Assembly (NCBI RefSeq): GCF_003149245.1
Contig: NZ_QGDL01000005.1
Coordinates: 124,001 to 188,000 of the forward strand
Direction of reading: 5' to 3'
From: Faecalicatena orotica
GTDB lineage: Bacteria; Bacillota; Clostridia; Lachnospirales; Lachnospiraceae
DNA: 64,000 bases
The notes beneath the pieces are model-generated. The model saw only the letters and a list, made by a program, of their open reading frames with translations, did no database searches and was not told where the DNA came from. Each line of letters starts with the position of its first letter. The first letter of the stretch is position 1. Of this stretch, positions 54,403-62,191 are shown piece by piece. A program made the position numbers and the translations under genes.

Positions 54403-54429
54403 TTAGCACTCACTCCAAAAGAGTGCTAA
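54403..54429 (+). promoter_or_regulatory. Perfect CIRCE element ahead of htpG
   Basis: TTAGCACTC, nine bases, GAGTGCTAA: an exact match to the HrcA operator. It ends 7 bases before the -35 box of the htpG promoter. Confidence 0.93.
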
Positions 54430-54436
54430 TTTCTTA

Positions 54437-54465
54437 TTGACTTTTAAAAACCAGTGTATTAGAAT
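54437..54465 (+). promoter_or_regulatory. Sigma-A promoter of htpG
   Basis: TTGACT at 54437-54442, a 17-base spacer and TAGAAT at 54460-54465. Confidence 0.8.
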
Positions 54466-54524
54466 ATCTACTAGATGACAAAGGGTCACATAAACTTGTA
54501 CTATAATGAAAAGGAGTGTTATAT

Positions 54525-56591
54525 ATGGGAACAAAAAAAGGTAACTTATCCATTGACAGTGAGAATATATTTCCGATTATTAAGAAATGGGTATATTCTG
54601 ACCATGATATTTTTATGCGTGAGCTTGTATCAAACGGCTGTGATGCCATCACAAAGCTGAAAAAGCTTGATATGATGGGAGAATATGAACTGCCGGATGA
54701 TTACAAGGCTAAGATTCAGGTAATTGTCAATCCGGAAGAGAAGACTTTAAAGTTTATTGATAACGGTCTTGGAATGACGGCCGACGAGGTAGAAGAGTAC
54801 ATTACACAGATCGCGTTCTCAGGTGCAACACAGTTCTTAGAGAAATATAAAGACAAGACGACAGAAGATGATATGATCGGACACTTCGGTCTGGGATTCT
54901 ATTCCTCATTCATGGTTGCTGACGAGGTTCACATCGATACTTTATCTTACCAGAAGGATGCCGCTCCGGTACACTGGGTAAGTGAAGGCGGTACCGAATA
55001 TGAGATGCAGGAAGGGAATAAGACAGAAGTCGGAACTGAGATCACACTGTTCCTGAATGAGGACAGCCTCCAGTTTGCCAATGAATACAGGGCAAGAGAA
55101 GTGCTTGAGAAATACTGTTCCTTCATGCCAGTGGAAATTTTCCTGTCAAAGGCGAATGCAGAGCCTGAATATGAGACAATCGACGAAGAAGACATTCTCG
55201 ATACAGATGAAGTTGTAGAACATATCACGGAGGAACCAAAAGAAGGAGAAGAGGGCGAGCCGAAGAAGAAAGCAAAGATCGTGAAACGTCCTGTTTCTTT
55301 AAGCGATATCCACCCATTGTGGGCGAAGAGTCCAAGTGAATGTACGAAAGAAGAATATATTGATTTCTACCGCAAGGTATTTATGGATTATAAAGAACCA
55401 CTGTTCTGGATCCACCTGAATATGGACTATCCGTTTAACCTGAAAGGAATCCTCTATTTCCCGAAGATCAACACAGAATATGATTCCATCGAGGGAACAA
55501 TCAAGCTGTACAATAACCAGGTCTTTATTGCGGACAATATCAAAGAAGTGATTCCGGAATTCCTGATGGTCTTAAAGGGCGTGATCGACTGTCCGGACCT
55601 GCCGCTGAATGTATCAAGAAGTGCGCTGCAGAATGACGGATTCGTAAATAAGGTTGCAGATTACATCTCCAAGAAGGTTGCAGACAAGCTGAACGGTATG
55701 TTCAAGACCGACAAAGAAAATTATGAAAAATACTGGGACGATATTAGTCCGTTTATCAAGTTCGGATGCCTGAAAGACGAGAAATTTGGTGAAAAGATCA
55801 AAGATTCCATCATCTTTAAGAATCTGGACCACAAGTACCTGACTCTGGAAGAGTGCATTAAGGCTAATGGCGGTCTGGAAGAGACTCCGGAAGAGGGAAA
55901 AGACACTGCAGCGGAGCCAGAGGCAGAAAATAAAGATTCCGATGCGGCAGAGAATGCTGACGAGAATGAAGCAGAAGAAAAGAAGACAAATATTTACTAT
56001 GTAACAAATGAACAGCAGCAGAGCCAGTATATCAAGATGTTCAAGGAACAGGGACAGGATGCGATCCTGCTGACGCATAATATCGATTCCGCATTTATCA
56101 CTTATCTGGAGCAGCGCAATCAGAATGTAAGCTTCCAGAGAATTGATGCAGAGGTGCATGATTCACTGAAAGATGAAGTGACAGAGGAAGAGAAGGAAGT
56201 ATTCCAGAAAACAACAGACAGTCTGGTAGAAATTTTCCGTAAGGAATTGAACAATGATAAACTGGACGTAAAAGTTGAAAAGCTCAAAGATGATAATGTT
56301 GCGTCTATGGCAGTGCTGCCGGAACAGTCCAGACGTATGGAAGAGATGATGAAGATGTACGGCATGGGCGGAATGGATGCAGGTATGTTCGGAAGCCAGG
56401 CAACACTGATCCTGAATGCGAACCATCCGCTGGTACAGTTTGTTGTGGAGCATAAACGCAGTAAGAGTGTACCGGTAATCTGCAAACAGCTCTATGATCT
56501 GGCGATGCTGGCACATAAGCCGCTGAGTCCGGAAGAGATGACCGCATTCGTACAGCGCAGTAATGAGATTATGCTGCTGCTTACGAAGTAA
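54525..56591 (+). CDS. htpG: Hsp90-family chaperone HtpG
   Basis: A 688-residue dimeric ATP-dependent chaperone. The GHKL ATP site is seen in MRELVSNGCDAITKL, DNGLGMT and GHFGLGFYSSFMV. The middle domain follows with the conserved NVSRSALQND-like segment. An acidic stretch (about 455-490, rich in Glu, Asp and Ala) lies in the middle domain and is longer than in E. coli. AAGGAG lies 8 bases ahead of the ATG at 54525; the GTG at 54516 is an artefact. Control by HrcA is indicated by the perfect CIRCE. Confidence 0.95.
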   Translation: MGTKKGNLSIDSENIFPIIKKWVYSDHDIFMRELVSNGCDAITKLKKLDMMGEYELPDDYKAKIQVIVNPEEKTLKFIDNGLGMTADEVEEYITQIAFSGATQFLEKYKDKTTEDDMIGHFGLGFYSSFMVADEVHIDTLSYQKDAAPVHWVSEGGTEYEMQEGNKTEVGTEITLFLNEDSLQFANEYRAREVLEKYCSFMPVEIFLSKANAEPEYETIDEEDILDTDEVVEHITEEPKEGEEGEPKKKAKIVKRPVSLSDIHPLWAKSPSECTKEEYIDFYRKVFMDYKEPLFWIHLNMDYPFNLKGILYFPKINTEYDSIEGTIKLYNNQVFIADNIKEVIPEFLMVLKGVIDCPDLPLNVSRSALQNDGFVNKVADYISKKVADKLNGMFKTDKENYEKYWDDISPFIKFGCLKDEKFGEKIKDSIIFKNLDHKYLTLEECIKANGGLEETPEEGKDTAAEPEAENKDSDAAENADENEAEEKKTNIYYVTNEQQQSQYIKMFKEQGQDAILLTHNIDSAFITYLEQRNQNVSFQRIDAEVHDSLKDEVTEEEKEVFQKTTDSLVEIFRKELNNDKLDVKVEKLKDDNVASMAVLPEQSRRMEEMMKMYGMGGMDAGMFGSQATLILNANHPLVQFVVEHKRSKSVPVICKQLYDLAMLAHKPLSPEEMTAFVQRSNEIMLLLTK

Positions 56592-56610
56592 AAGACTATT
56601 TATATAAAAG

Positions 56611-56673
56611 AAGAGCCCTGACGGGCCCATCTGTAGACTGAAATTACGGATGGGGCCCGTCAGGGCTTTTCTT
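56611..56673. terminator. Bidirectional terminator between htpG and the DUF5721 gene
   Basis: A 15-bp perfect stem, AGCCCTGACGGGCCC with GGGCCCGTCAGGGCT, extended by AAGAA/TTCTT, with T-rich sequence on one side and A-rich on the other. It serves two convergent genes. Confidence 0.92.
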
Positions 56674-56706
56674 CATTTTATATAGTTCATCGTAATCATA
56701 ACTGCA

Positions 56707-57195
56707 TCAGGATAAACTTTCGAAAGGAATCTGTTTTTGTGCAAGGTATCTTTGCACCATATTGTCCCATGCGTGCTCCAGAGACTTGTCCATCGAGAAG
56801 CTTTTCAGGGAAGTTCCGGTAATACACTGGAGCATGGTTCCGTCATAGCGTATATTCATGTAAAGCCCCTGTACCTGGCCGGGGTGGAAATCTAAATTAT
56901 TTTGCTCGATGAGCCGGGCTATATTTTTAGGGGACAGACTGAATATGAATTTGAAACTTAATGGAGTCTTTTTGCCTTTGATAAGGGAAAAACAATAGTC
57001 CCGCAGAGATTTCCAGCTGGAGTATTCAGGCAGGTCCTCTTCTTCGGGGAAGAAGGGCTTCTGGATGAAGCCGTCTATTGTAAAGGTGTTGAAGGTTACG
57101 ATTTCCCCTTCTATAAATAGGAAACTGTCGAATGTTTCGGATAACAGTAAGTGGGACATAAAATCTTTTACGCTGGTAAGGTGCAGGGATATCAT
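56707..57195 (-). CDS. DUF5721-like protein
   Basis: A 162-residue cytoplasmic protein beginning MISLHLTSVKDFMSHLLLSE and containing TFDSFLFIEGEIVTFNTF, which I associate with the Lachnospiraceae family DUF5721. No catalytic motif is visible. CGGAGG precedes its ATG. Its upstream region is a 46-bp tandem repeat with -10-like boxes pointing into the gene, the same repeat found ahead of trxA. Function unknown. Confidence 0.75.
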   Translation of the reverse strand: MISLHLTSVKDFMSHLLLSETFDSFLFIEGEIVTFNTFTIDGFIQKPFFPEEEDLPEYSSWKSLRDYCFSLIKGKKTPLSFKFIFSLSPKNIARLIEQNNLDFHPGQVQGLYMNIRYDGTMLQCITGTSLKSFSMDKSLEHAWDNMVQRYLAQKQIPFESLS

Positions 57196-57217
57196 ATATG
57201 TTAACCTCCGTAGTGTG

Positions 57218-57388
57218 TTCTTGAATTAAGCTCGAAAATACCTCGCTAAGTATAAATAGTATACCGTGAACACTAGATTCGAAAGTACCTCATCAAGTGT
57301 TCAGGTATGCATTTCCACTAAGCTCGAAAATACCTCGCTAAGTGTAAATAGTATACCATAAATACGAAACTCGTGAAATACCTCGTTA
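57218..57388 (-). repeat. 46-bp tandem promoter/operator repeat ahead of the DUF5721 gene
   Basis: About 3.7 units on the - strand. The -10-like boxes read TATACT (57355-57350), CATACC (57309-57304) and TATACT (57263-57258), spaced exactly 46 bp. Each unit carries ACTTAGCGAGGTATTTTCGA or a close variant, followed by GCTTAGTG or TCTAGTG. One stretch of about 100 bases matches the trxA-leader array at about 90 percent by eye. Confidence 0.85.
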
Positions 57389-57434
57389 AGTTTTTATGAT
57401 TTTCTTAAAATTCGGTTCCCACGGGACAGAAACG

Positions 57435-57463
57435 TTGACTTTTGCAGGCAAAAAAAGTATGAT
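57435..57463 (+). promoter_or_regulatory. Sigma-A promoter of the surface acylation cluster
   Basis: TTGACT at 57435-57440, a 17-base spacer and TATGAT at 57458-57463, 64 bases ahead of the SGNH gene. Confidence 0.75.
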
Positions 57464-57526
57464 AAAATGTATATTTACTATGTTATAAATAATGAAGGTA
57501 TTTTGCAGGAGAGGTCTTAAATACGG

Positions 57527-58303
57527 ATGATGAAGAAAAAGAAACATAAAGTGGCTAAATACTGCTGTATAGCTGTAGGCGTTCTGATCCTTGGAATTTT
57601 GATTGCAGAAGGAATCAGCAGCCTGTCCCGCGGGAAGGTTGATACTTCGGAGGGACTCAAGATTATAAAGCAGGCTAAGAAAGCAGATGTGACTGCGATA
57701 GAGAATAAGATTGAGAAGCTGGAGGAGAAGGATAAGGCGGACAACAAGGAGAAAGACAAGGAAGATGAGGATACAGACAGAAACTATAAAGCGATATTCG
57801 CAAACGCCGTGATTATGGGAGACTCTATCTCAGAGGCATTTACAGAGTATGATATTCTGAACGCCTCAAGTGTGATTGCGAAGATCGGTGTGGAATTGGA
57901 TGAACTGGATGACCAGGTGGCTAAGGTGGAGAAGCTGAATCCGCAGGTGATTTTCCTGTCATACGGTATGAATGATATTATCGCGACAAATGGGAATACA
58001 GATGAGTTCGTGAAGCAGTATGACGCCCTGTTGAAGGAGCTGCAAAAGAAGCTCCCGGACACGAAGCTGTTTGTGAATTCGATTTTCCCGGTTCAGGATC
58101 AGGAGATAGAGAGGCAGCCGGTTTATGAAAAGCTGGCCGATTATAATGAAGTATTGCGTGAACTCTGTGACAAGAGACAAATCGCCTATATCGACAATAC
58201 AGATCTGGCTTCAGATAGTGATTATGAAGAGGATGGTGTGCATTTTAAGGCAGAATTCTATCCTTACTGGCTGAACCGGATGGCGGAGGTGGCCGCATTA
58301 TGA
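57527..58303 (+). CDS. Membrane-anchored SGNH/GDSL hydrolase
   Basis: A 258-residue extracytoplasmic esterase-like protein. A basic N-terminus and a helix (YCCIAVGVLILGILIAEGI) anchor it. A charged Lys/Glu/Asp-rich helix (about 45-83) follows. The SGNH blocks are GDSISEAF (Ser), the Gly of KIGVE, GMNDI (Asn) and DGVHF with the catalytic Asp and His. It starts a four-gene unit with DUF4358, MBOAT and DHHW genes. Acetyl transfer to, or removal from, a surface polymer is the likely role. Confidence 0.85.
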   Translation: MMKKKKHKVAKYCCIAVGVLILGILIAEGISSLSRGKVDTSEGLKIIKQAKKADVTAIENKIEKLEEKDKADNKEKDKEDEDTDRNYKAIFANAVIMGDSISEAFTEYDILNASSVIAKIGVELDELDDQVAKVEKLNPQVIFLSYGMNDIIATNGNTDEFVKQYDALLKELQKKLPDTKLFVNSIFPVQDQEIERQPVYEKLADYNEVLRELCDKRQIAYIDNTDLASDSDYEEDGVHFKAEFYPYWLNRMAEVAAL

Positions 58304-58803
58304 TGCAGGAGAAAAATATACAGAGGCGTGGACCCGGAAAGAATATGATACTGAAATACTTCGTATTGGTGATGATCATTGCTTATATCGTCGTCCTTAT
58401 GATTTATACGAGTGGCAGCACCAAGTCGTTCGATAAGATTGAACAGGCTGTTGAGTCGTCCCTTGATACGGAAAATCTCACGAAAGTGGATGTTCAGGGC
58501 CTTAAGCGTTACTACGGGCTTAACAGCGCGGACTATGACGGTGTTATGCTTTACAGTTCACAGAAAAGTATGTCGACAGAGGAAGTCCTTCTGATTAAGG
58601 TGAAGAATGACGGGCAGATGCAGCACGTAAGAGATGCGGTCCAGAAGAGAATTGAGAACAGGAAGAATGATTTTGAGGGGTATGCGCCTGAGCAGGTAAA
58701 GCTGCTTGAGCAGGCGCAGCTGTCTGTGCGGGGAAAATACCTTTTCCTGGCCATTGCTCCTAAGGCAGAAGCCTACAAGGATGCCTTTGCAAAGAGTCTT
58801 TAA
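58300..58803 (+). CDS. DUF4358 protein
   Basis: A 167-residue protein with an N-terminal membrane helix (YFVLVMIIAYIVVLMIYTSG) and an outside domain of mixed helix and strand (GLNSADYDGVMLYSS, EQVKLLEQAQLSVRGKYLF). DUF4358 genes commonly sit beside SGNH/MBOAT pairs, as here. Its ATGATG overlaps the preceding stop by 4 bases. Function is unknown; an accessory role in acyl transfer is inferred from context. Confidence 0.78.
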   Translation: MMQEKNIQRRGPGKNMILKYFVLVMIIAYIVVLMIYTSGSTKSFDKIEQAVESSLDTENLTKVDVQGLKRYYGLNSADYDGVMLYSSQKSMSTEEVLLIKVKNDGQMQHVRDAVQKRIENRKNDFEGYAPEQVKLLEQAQLSVRGKYLFLAIAPKAEAYKDAFAKSL

Positions 58804-58826
58804 ATACGGGGAGAGGAAGCTAAAAG

Positions 58827-60239
58827 ATGTTATTTAGCAGTGTTACTTTTTTATTTGTGTTTCTGCCGGTTACAATGGCATTGTATTATATCGTCCCTCA
58901 AAAGTTCAGAAACGTAATCATGCTGATTGCCAGCCTGATTTTCTACGCATGGGGCGAGCCGATCTATATTGTTTTGATGGTTCTGTCTATACTGCTGAAT
59001 TATATCTGTGGTCTGGACATTGAAGATAAGCGGGATGATCCCCGGAAGATGCGCAGAAGCCTGATATTTGCGGTAGTGGTGAATCTGCTTTTGCTGGGAT
59101 TTTTCAAATATTACGGATTCCTGCTGGACAGTCTGAATGCGGTGCTGCCTGTTGATATTCCTTACAGGGACCTGCCGCTGCCGATAGGGATTTCGTTCTA
59201 TACATTTCAGGCAATGTCGTACATCATAGATGTTTACAGGGGAGAGGCGAAAAGCCAGAAAAATATTCTGTATTTTGCTCTGTATATCAGTATGTTTCCA
59301 CAGCTGATAGCAGGTCCGATTGTACGTTACGTCGATATCGAAGCGCAGCTTAAGAACAGGGTGCTTTCCATGAGGAAGTTTGGCCTTGGTGCCGAGTATT
59401 TTATTATCGGTCTGGCGAAGAAAGTGATTCTGGCCAACTCTATCGGCCAGATTTATGAGCAGATCGCTAGTCTGCAGATGGGAAGCTTTTCCGTTTTAAC
59501 TGCATGGGTCGGCTGTATCTCCTATGCATTCCAGATCTATTTTGACTTCAGTGGATACTCGGATATGGCTATCGGGCTCGGGAAAATGTTTGGTTTCGAA
59601 TTCCGGAAAAACTTTGATTATCCGTACATTTCTACCAGTATCACCGAATTCTGGAGAAGGTGGCATATATCCTTAAGCACATGGTTTCGGGAATATGTGT
59701 ACATACCGCTGGGAGGCAACAGGTGCACACAGTCCAGACAGATCATGAATCTGCTTGTTGTATGGATGCTGACAGGGTTATGGCACGGGGCGGCATGGAA
59801 CTTCCTTTTCTGGGGACTTTACTACGGTATACTGCTTGTGCTGGAGAAGTTTGTGTGGGGCAGGAAGCTGGAGCGGCTCCCTTCAGCTGCAAAGCATATT
59901 TATTCGATGGTATTCGTTCTCATCGGGTGGGTGTTCTTCTTTAGTCCGAGCCTTGGGTATGCATTCAATTATATCGGAGTGATGTTCGGCGCCGGGGCGA
60001 GTGCGTTTGCCGACAAACAGGCACTGTTCTACGTGTTTACACACTGGCTGCTTTACCTGATTGCAATTCTTGGGTCTTCTGCCCTTGGATTAAACCTCTT
60101 AAAGCAGATAATTGGTGGGTTTAACAGCGCCCGGATCAGAAAAGTGGCTGCAGGAGTAGTCTACATTAGTATATTTCTGATTTCGGTGGCATATCTCGTG
60201 ACAGAGACATTCAATCCATTTTTATACTTTAGATTCTAG
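58827..60239 (+). CDS. MBOAT-family membrane O-acyltransferase
   Basis: A 470-residue polytopic protein of the DltB/AlgI type with about ten helices. The invariant His lies in MLTGLWHGAAWNFLFWG, and TEFWRRWHISLSTWFREYVYIPLGGNR is the AlgI signature. Such proteins move acyl groups across the membrane to extracellular sugars, often with an SGNH or AlgX-like partner, both present here. GGGGAGAGG precedes the ATG. DltA/DltC are absent, so alanylation is unlikely. Confidence 0.93.
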   Translation: MLFSSVTFLFVFLPVTMALYYIVPQKFRNVIMLIASLIFYAWGEPIYIVLMVLSILLNYICGLDIEDKRDDPRKMRRSLIFAVVVNLLLLGFFKYYGFLLDSLNAVLPVDIPYRDLPLPIGISFYTFQAMSYIIDVYRGEAKSQKNILYFALYISMFPQLIAGPIVRYVDIEAQLKNRVLSMRKFGLGAEYFIIGLAKKVILANSIGQIYEQIASLQMGSFSVLTAWVGCISYAFQIYFDFSGYSDMAIGLGKMFGFEFRKNFDYPYISTSITEFWRRWHISLSTWFREYVYIPLGGNRCTQSRQIMNLLVVWMLTGLWHGAAWNFLFWGLYYGILLVLEKFVWGRKLERLPSAAKHIYSMVFVLIGWVFFFSPSLGYAFNYIGVMFGAGASAFADKQALFYVFTHWLLYLIAILGSSALGLNLLKQIIGGFNSARIRKVAAGVVYISIFLISVAYLVTETFNPFLYFRF

Positions 60240-60247
60240 GTGGGAAT

Positions 60248-61417
60248 ATGAACAATAATAAGAGAAAAAAGAAAAGATGGCCGGAAAGCTTTGTTGGTAA
60301 GGCATTTATAATCTGCCTGCTTGTATTGATTGCGGCAAATCTTTTGTATCCTTCGAAAAAGAAATCTACAGAAGAGAATAGAATGCTGACAGAAAGGCCG
60401 AAAATGACGGTAAGTGGTCTGGTTTCAGGCAGTTATATGAAACAGTACGAGAGCTATCAGGCGGACCAGTTTATAGGACGTAATTTCCTTAGGAAATTGA
60501 AAGTCACTCTGAACCGGATCGGTGGCAGCAAGGAAGAGAACGGCGTATTCATCGGGAAAAAGGGGCAGCTTTTGGAAGATATAGCTGTGCCTGAACAAGA
60601 CTCTTTAAAAAGTAATGTTGATGCAATTAAGAACTTTGCGGAATCTTACGATGATATTCCGGTCAGCATGATTCTTGTACCGGATGCGGCAAGTGTGTTA
60701 AGCAGCAGACTGCCTTCGCTTGCGTCCGTTGCAGACCAGAATGCATGCATCAGCCAGGTAAAAAAGGAACTGGGCAGTTCTGTACAGTGGATCGATGCCG
60801 TACAGGCAATGAATAAGCATAAGGAAGAAAAGATATACTATAAGACAGATCATCACTGGACCACGCTTGGTGCTTTTTATACTTTTCAGGAAGCAGCACC
60901 GACGCTGGGAATCAGTACAGATGTATCCAGTTCCTTCGTTTCCTACCCGGTAGCCACAGATTTTAACGGGACACTGGCGGCAAAGAGCGGGTGCAGGATG
61001 GGTGAAAAAGAAGAGATTGACATCTATGTGCCGAAGGATGCGGATAATGATGTCATCGTGAATTATGTGGATGAGCAGGTGAAGGAGACGACGCTTTATG
61101 AGGCAGATATGCTGAAAACAAGGGATAAATACGCAGTTTTCCTTGGCGGCAATACGTCTCTTATCGACATTAAAACACTGGCGCCGGGACAGAAACGGCT
61201 TCTGGTGGTAAAGGATTCCTACGCCAACAGTTTTGTTCCGTTTCTGACTCCTTACTTCAGGGAAATCGTCATGTTGGATCCAAGATACTATACAGGGAAT
61301 ATACAGGATGTGATGGATACATATAACATTACGGATGTTTTATTCCTTTACAACGGCAATACTTTTTTCCAGGACAATAATATAAGCGGAGTACTGAGCA
61401 GTGAGCAATCGGATTAA
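60248..61417 (+). CDS. DHHW-family (AlgJ/AlgX-like) acylation partner
   Basis: A 389-residue protein with an N-terminal anchor helix and an SGNH-like outer domain. The DHHW motif reads KTDHHWTTLGAFY, and VVKDSYANSFVPF carries the catalytic-type Ser. This family partners MBOAT proteins to acetylate extracellular polysaccharide, as AlgJ/AlgX do for alginate. It lies 8 bases after the MBOAT gene and overlaps the pseudouridine synthase gene by 17 bases. Confidence 0.88.
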   Translation: MNNNKRKKKRWPESFVGKAFIICLLVLIAANLLYPSKKKSTEENRMLTERPKMTVSGLVSGSYMKQYESYQADQFIGRNFLRKLKVTLNRIGGSKEENGVFIGKKGQLLEDIAVPEQDSLKSNVDAIKNFAESYDDIPVSMILVPDAASVLSSRLPSLASVADQNACISQVKKELGSSVQWIDAVQAMNKHKEEKIYYKTDHHWTTLGAFYTFQEAAPTLGISTDVSSSFVSYPVATDFNGTLAAKSGCRMGEKEEIDIYVPKDADNDVIVNYVDEQVKETTLYEADMLKTRDKYAVFLGGNTSLIDIKTLAPGQKRLLVVKDSYANSFVPFLTPYFREIVMLDPRYYTGNIQDVMDTYNITDVLFLYNGNTFFQDNNISGVLSSEQSD

Positions 61418-62171
61418 ACAGGAGTTTACAGAGAAAAAGGAGCCAGTAAGGCTGAATAAATATTTAAGCGAGGCAGGCGTCTGCTCCAGACGGGAGGCAG
61501 ACAGGCTGATCGAAAGCGGACAGGTGAGCGTTGACGGGAAACGGGCGGATATGGGGATGAAGGTGTCCCCGGGGCAGACCGTGAAGGTCGGGCGAAAGAC
61601 TGTGTCCCGCAGTGAAGAGATGGTCGTGCTTGCGGTAAATAAACCGAAGGGGATTGTCTGCACAGAAGAGCGCAGGGAACGCAGCAGCATCATCCGTTTT
61701 TTGAATTATCCGGTCAGGATAACATATGTGGGCCGTCTGGACAAGGACTCCAGAGGCCTGCTTCTTATGACTAATAACGGCGATATCATTAATAAAATGA
61801 TGCGTGCGGGCAACCGGCATGAGAAAGAGTACAAAGTGACCGTGGACAAAGAACTGACACCGGCATTTATCGAAAAGATGTCCAATGGAGTTCCGATTCT
61901 GGATACTGTGACGAGGCCGTGTACCGTAAAAAAGATCGGAAAGTATACATTTACGATTATTCTTACGCAGGGGCTAAACAGACAGATTAGAAGGATGTGC
62001 GAGGCACTCGGATACCAGGTGAAAGATCTTGTGAGAACGCGAATCATGAACATAGAATTGGGAAGGCTAAGAGAAGGGGAATACCGGAAGCTGACCGACC
62101 GGGAACTGAATGAACTCTATGAGCAGATCAAGGACTCATCCAGTGAAACGGTGATAGATGGAAGAGATTAA
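61401..62171 (+). CDS. RluF-type 23S rRNA pseudouridine synthase
   Basis: A 256-residue enzyme with an N-terminal S4 RNA-binding domain (RLNKYLSEAGVCSRREADRLI) and a catalytic domain. The catalytic Asp is in VGRLDKDSRGLLLMT, and the RluF/RluB group motif GLNRQIRRMCEALGY is complete. The start is a GTG inside the DHHW gene. RluF modifies U2604 of 23S rRNA in E. coli; the exact site here is inferred. Confidence 0.9.
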   Translation: MSNRIKQEFTEKKEPVRLNKYLSEAGVCSRREADRLIESGQVSVDGKRADMGMKVSPGQTVKVGRKTVSRSEEMVVLAVNKPKGIVCTEERRERSSIIRFLNYPVRITYVGRLDKDSRGLLLMTNNGDIINKMMRAGNRHEKEYKVTVDKELTPAFIEKMSNGVPILDTVTRPCTVKKIGKYTFTIILTQGLNRQIRRMCEALGYQVKDLVRTRIMNIELGRLREGEYRKLTDRELNELYEQIKDSSSETVIDGRD

Positions 62172-62191
62172 GAACAGGCAGGAGAGTATAT

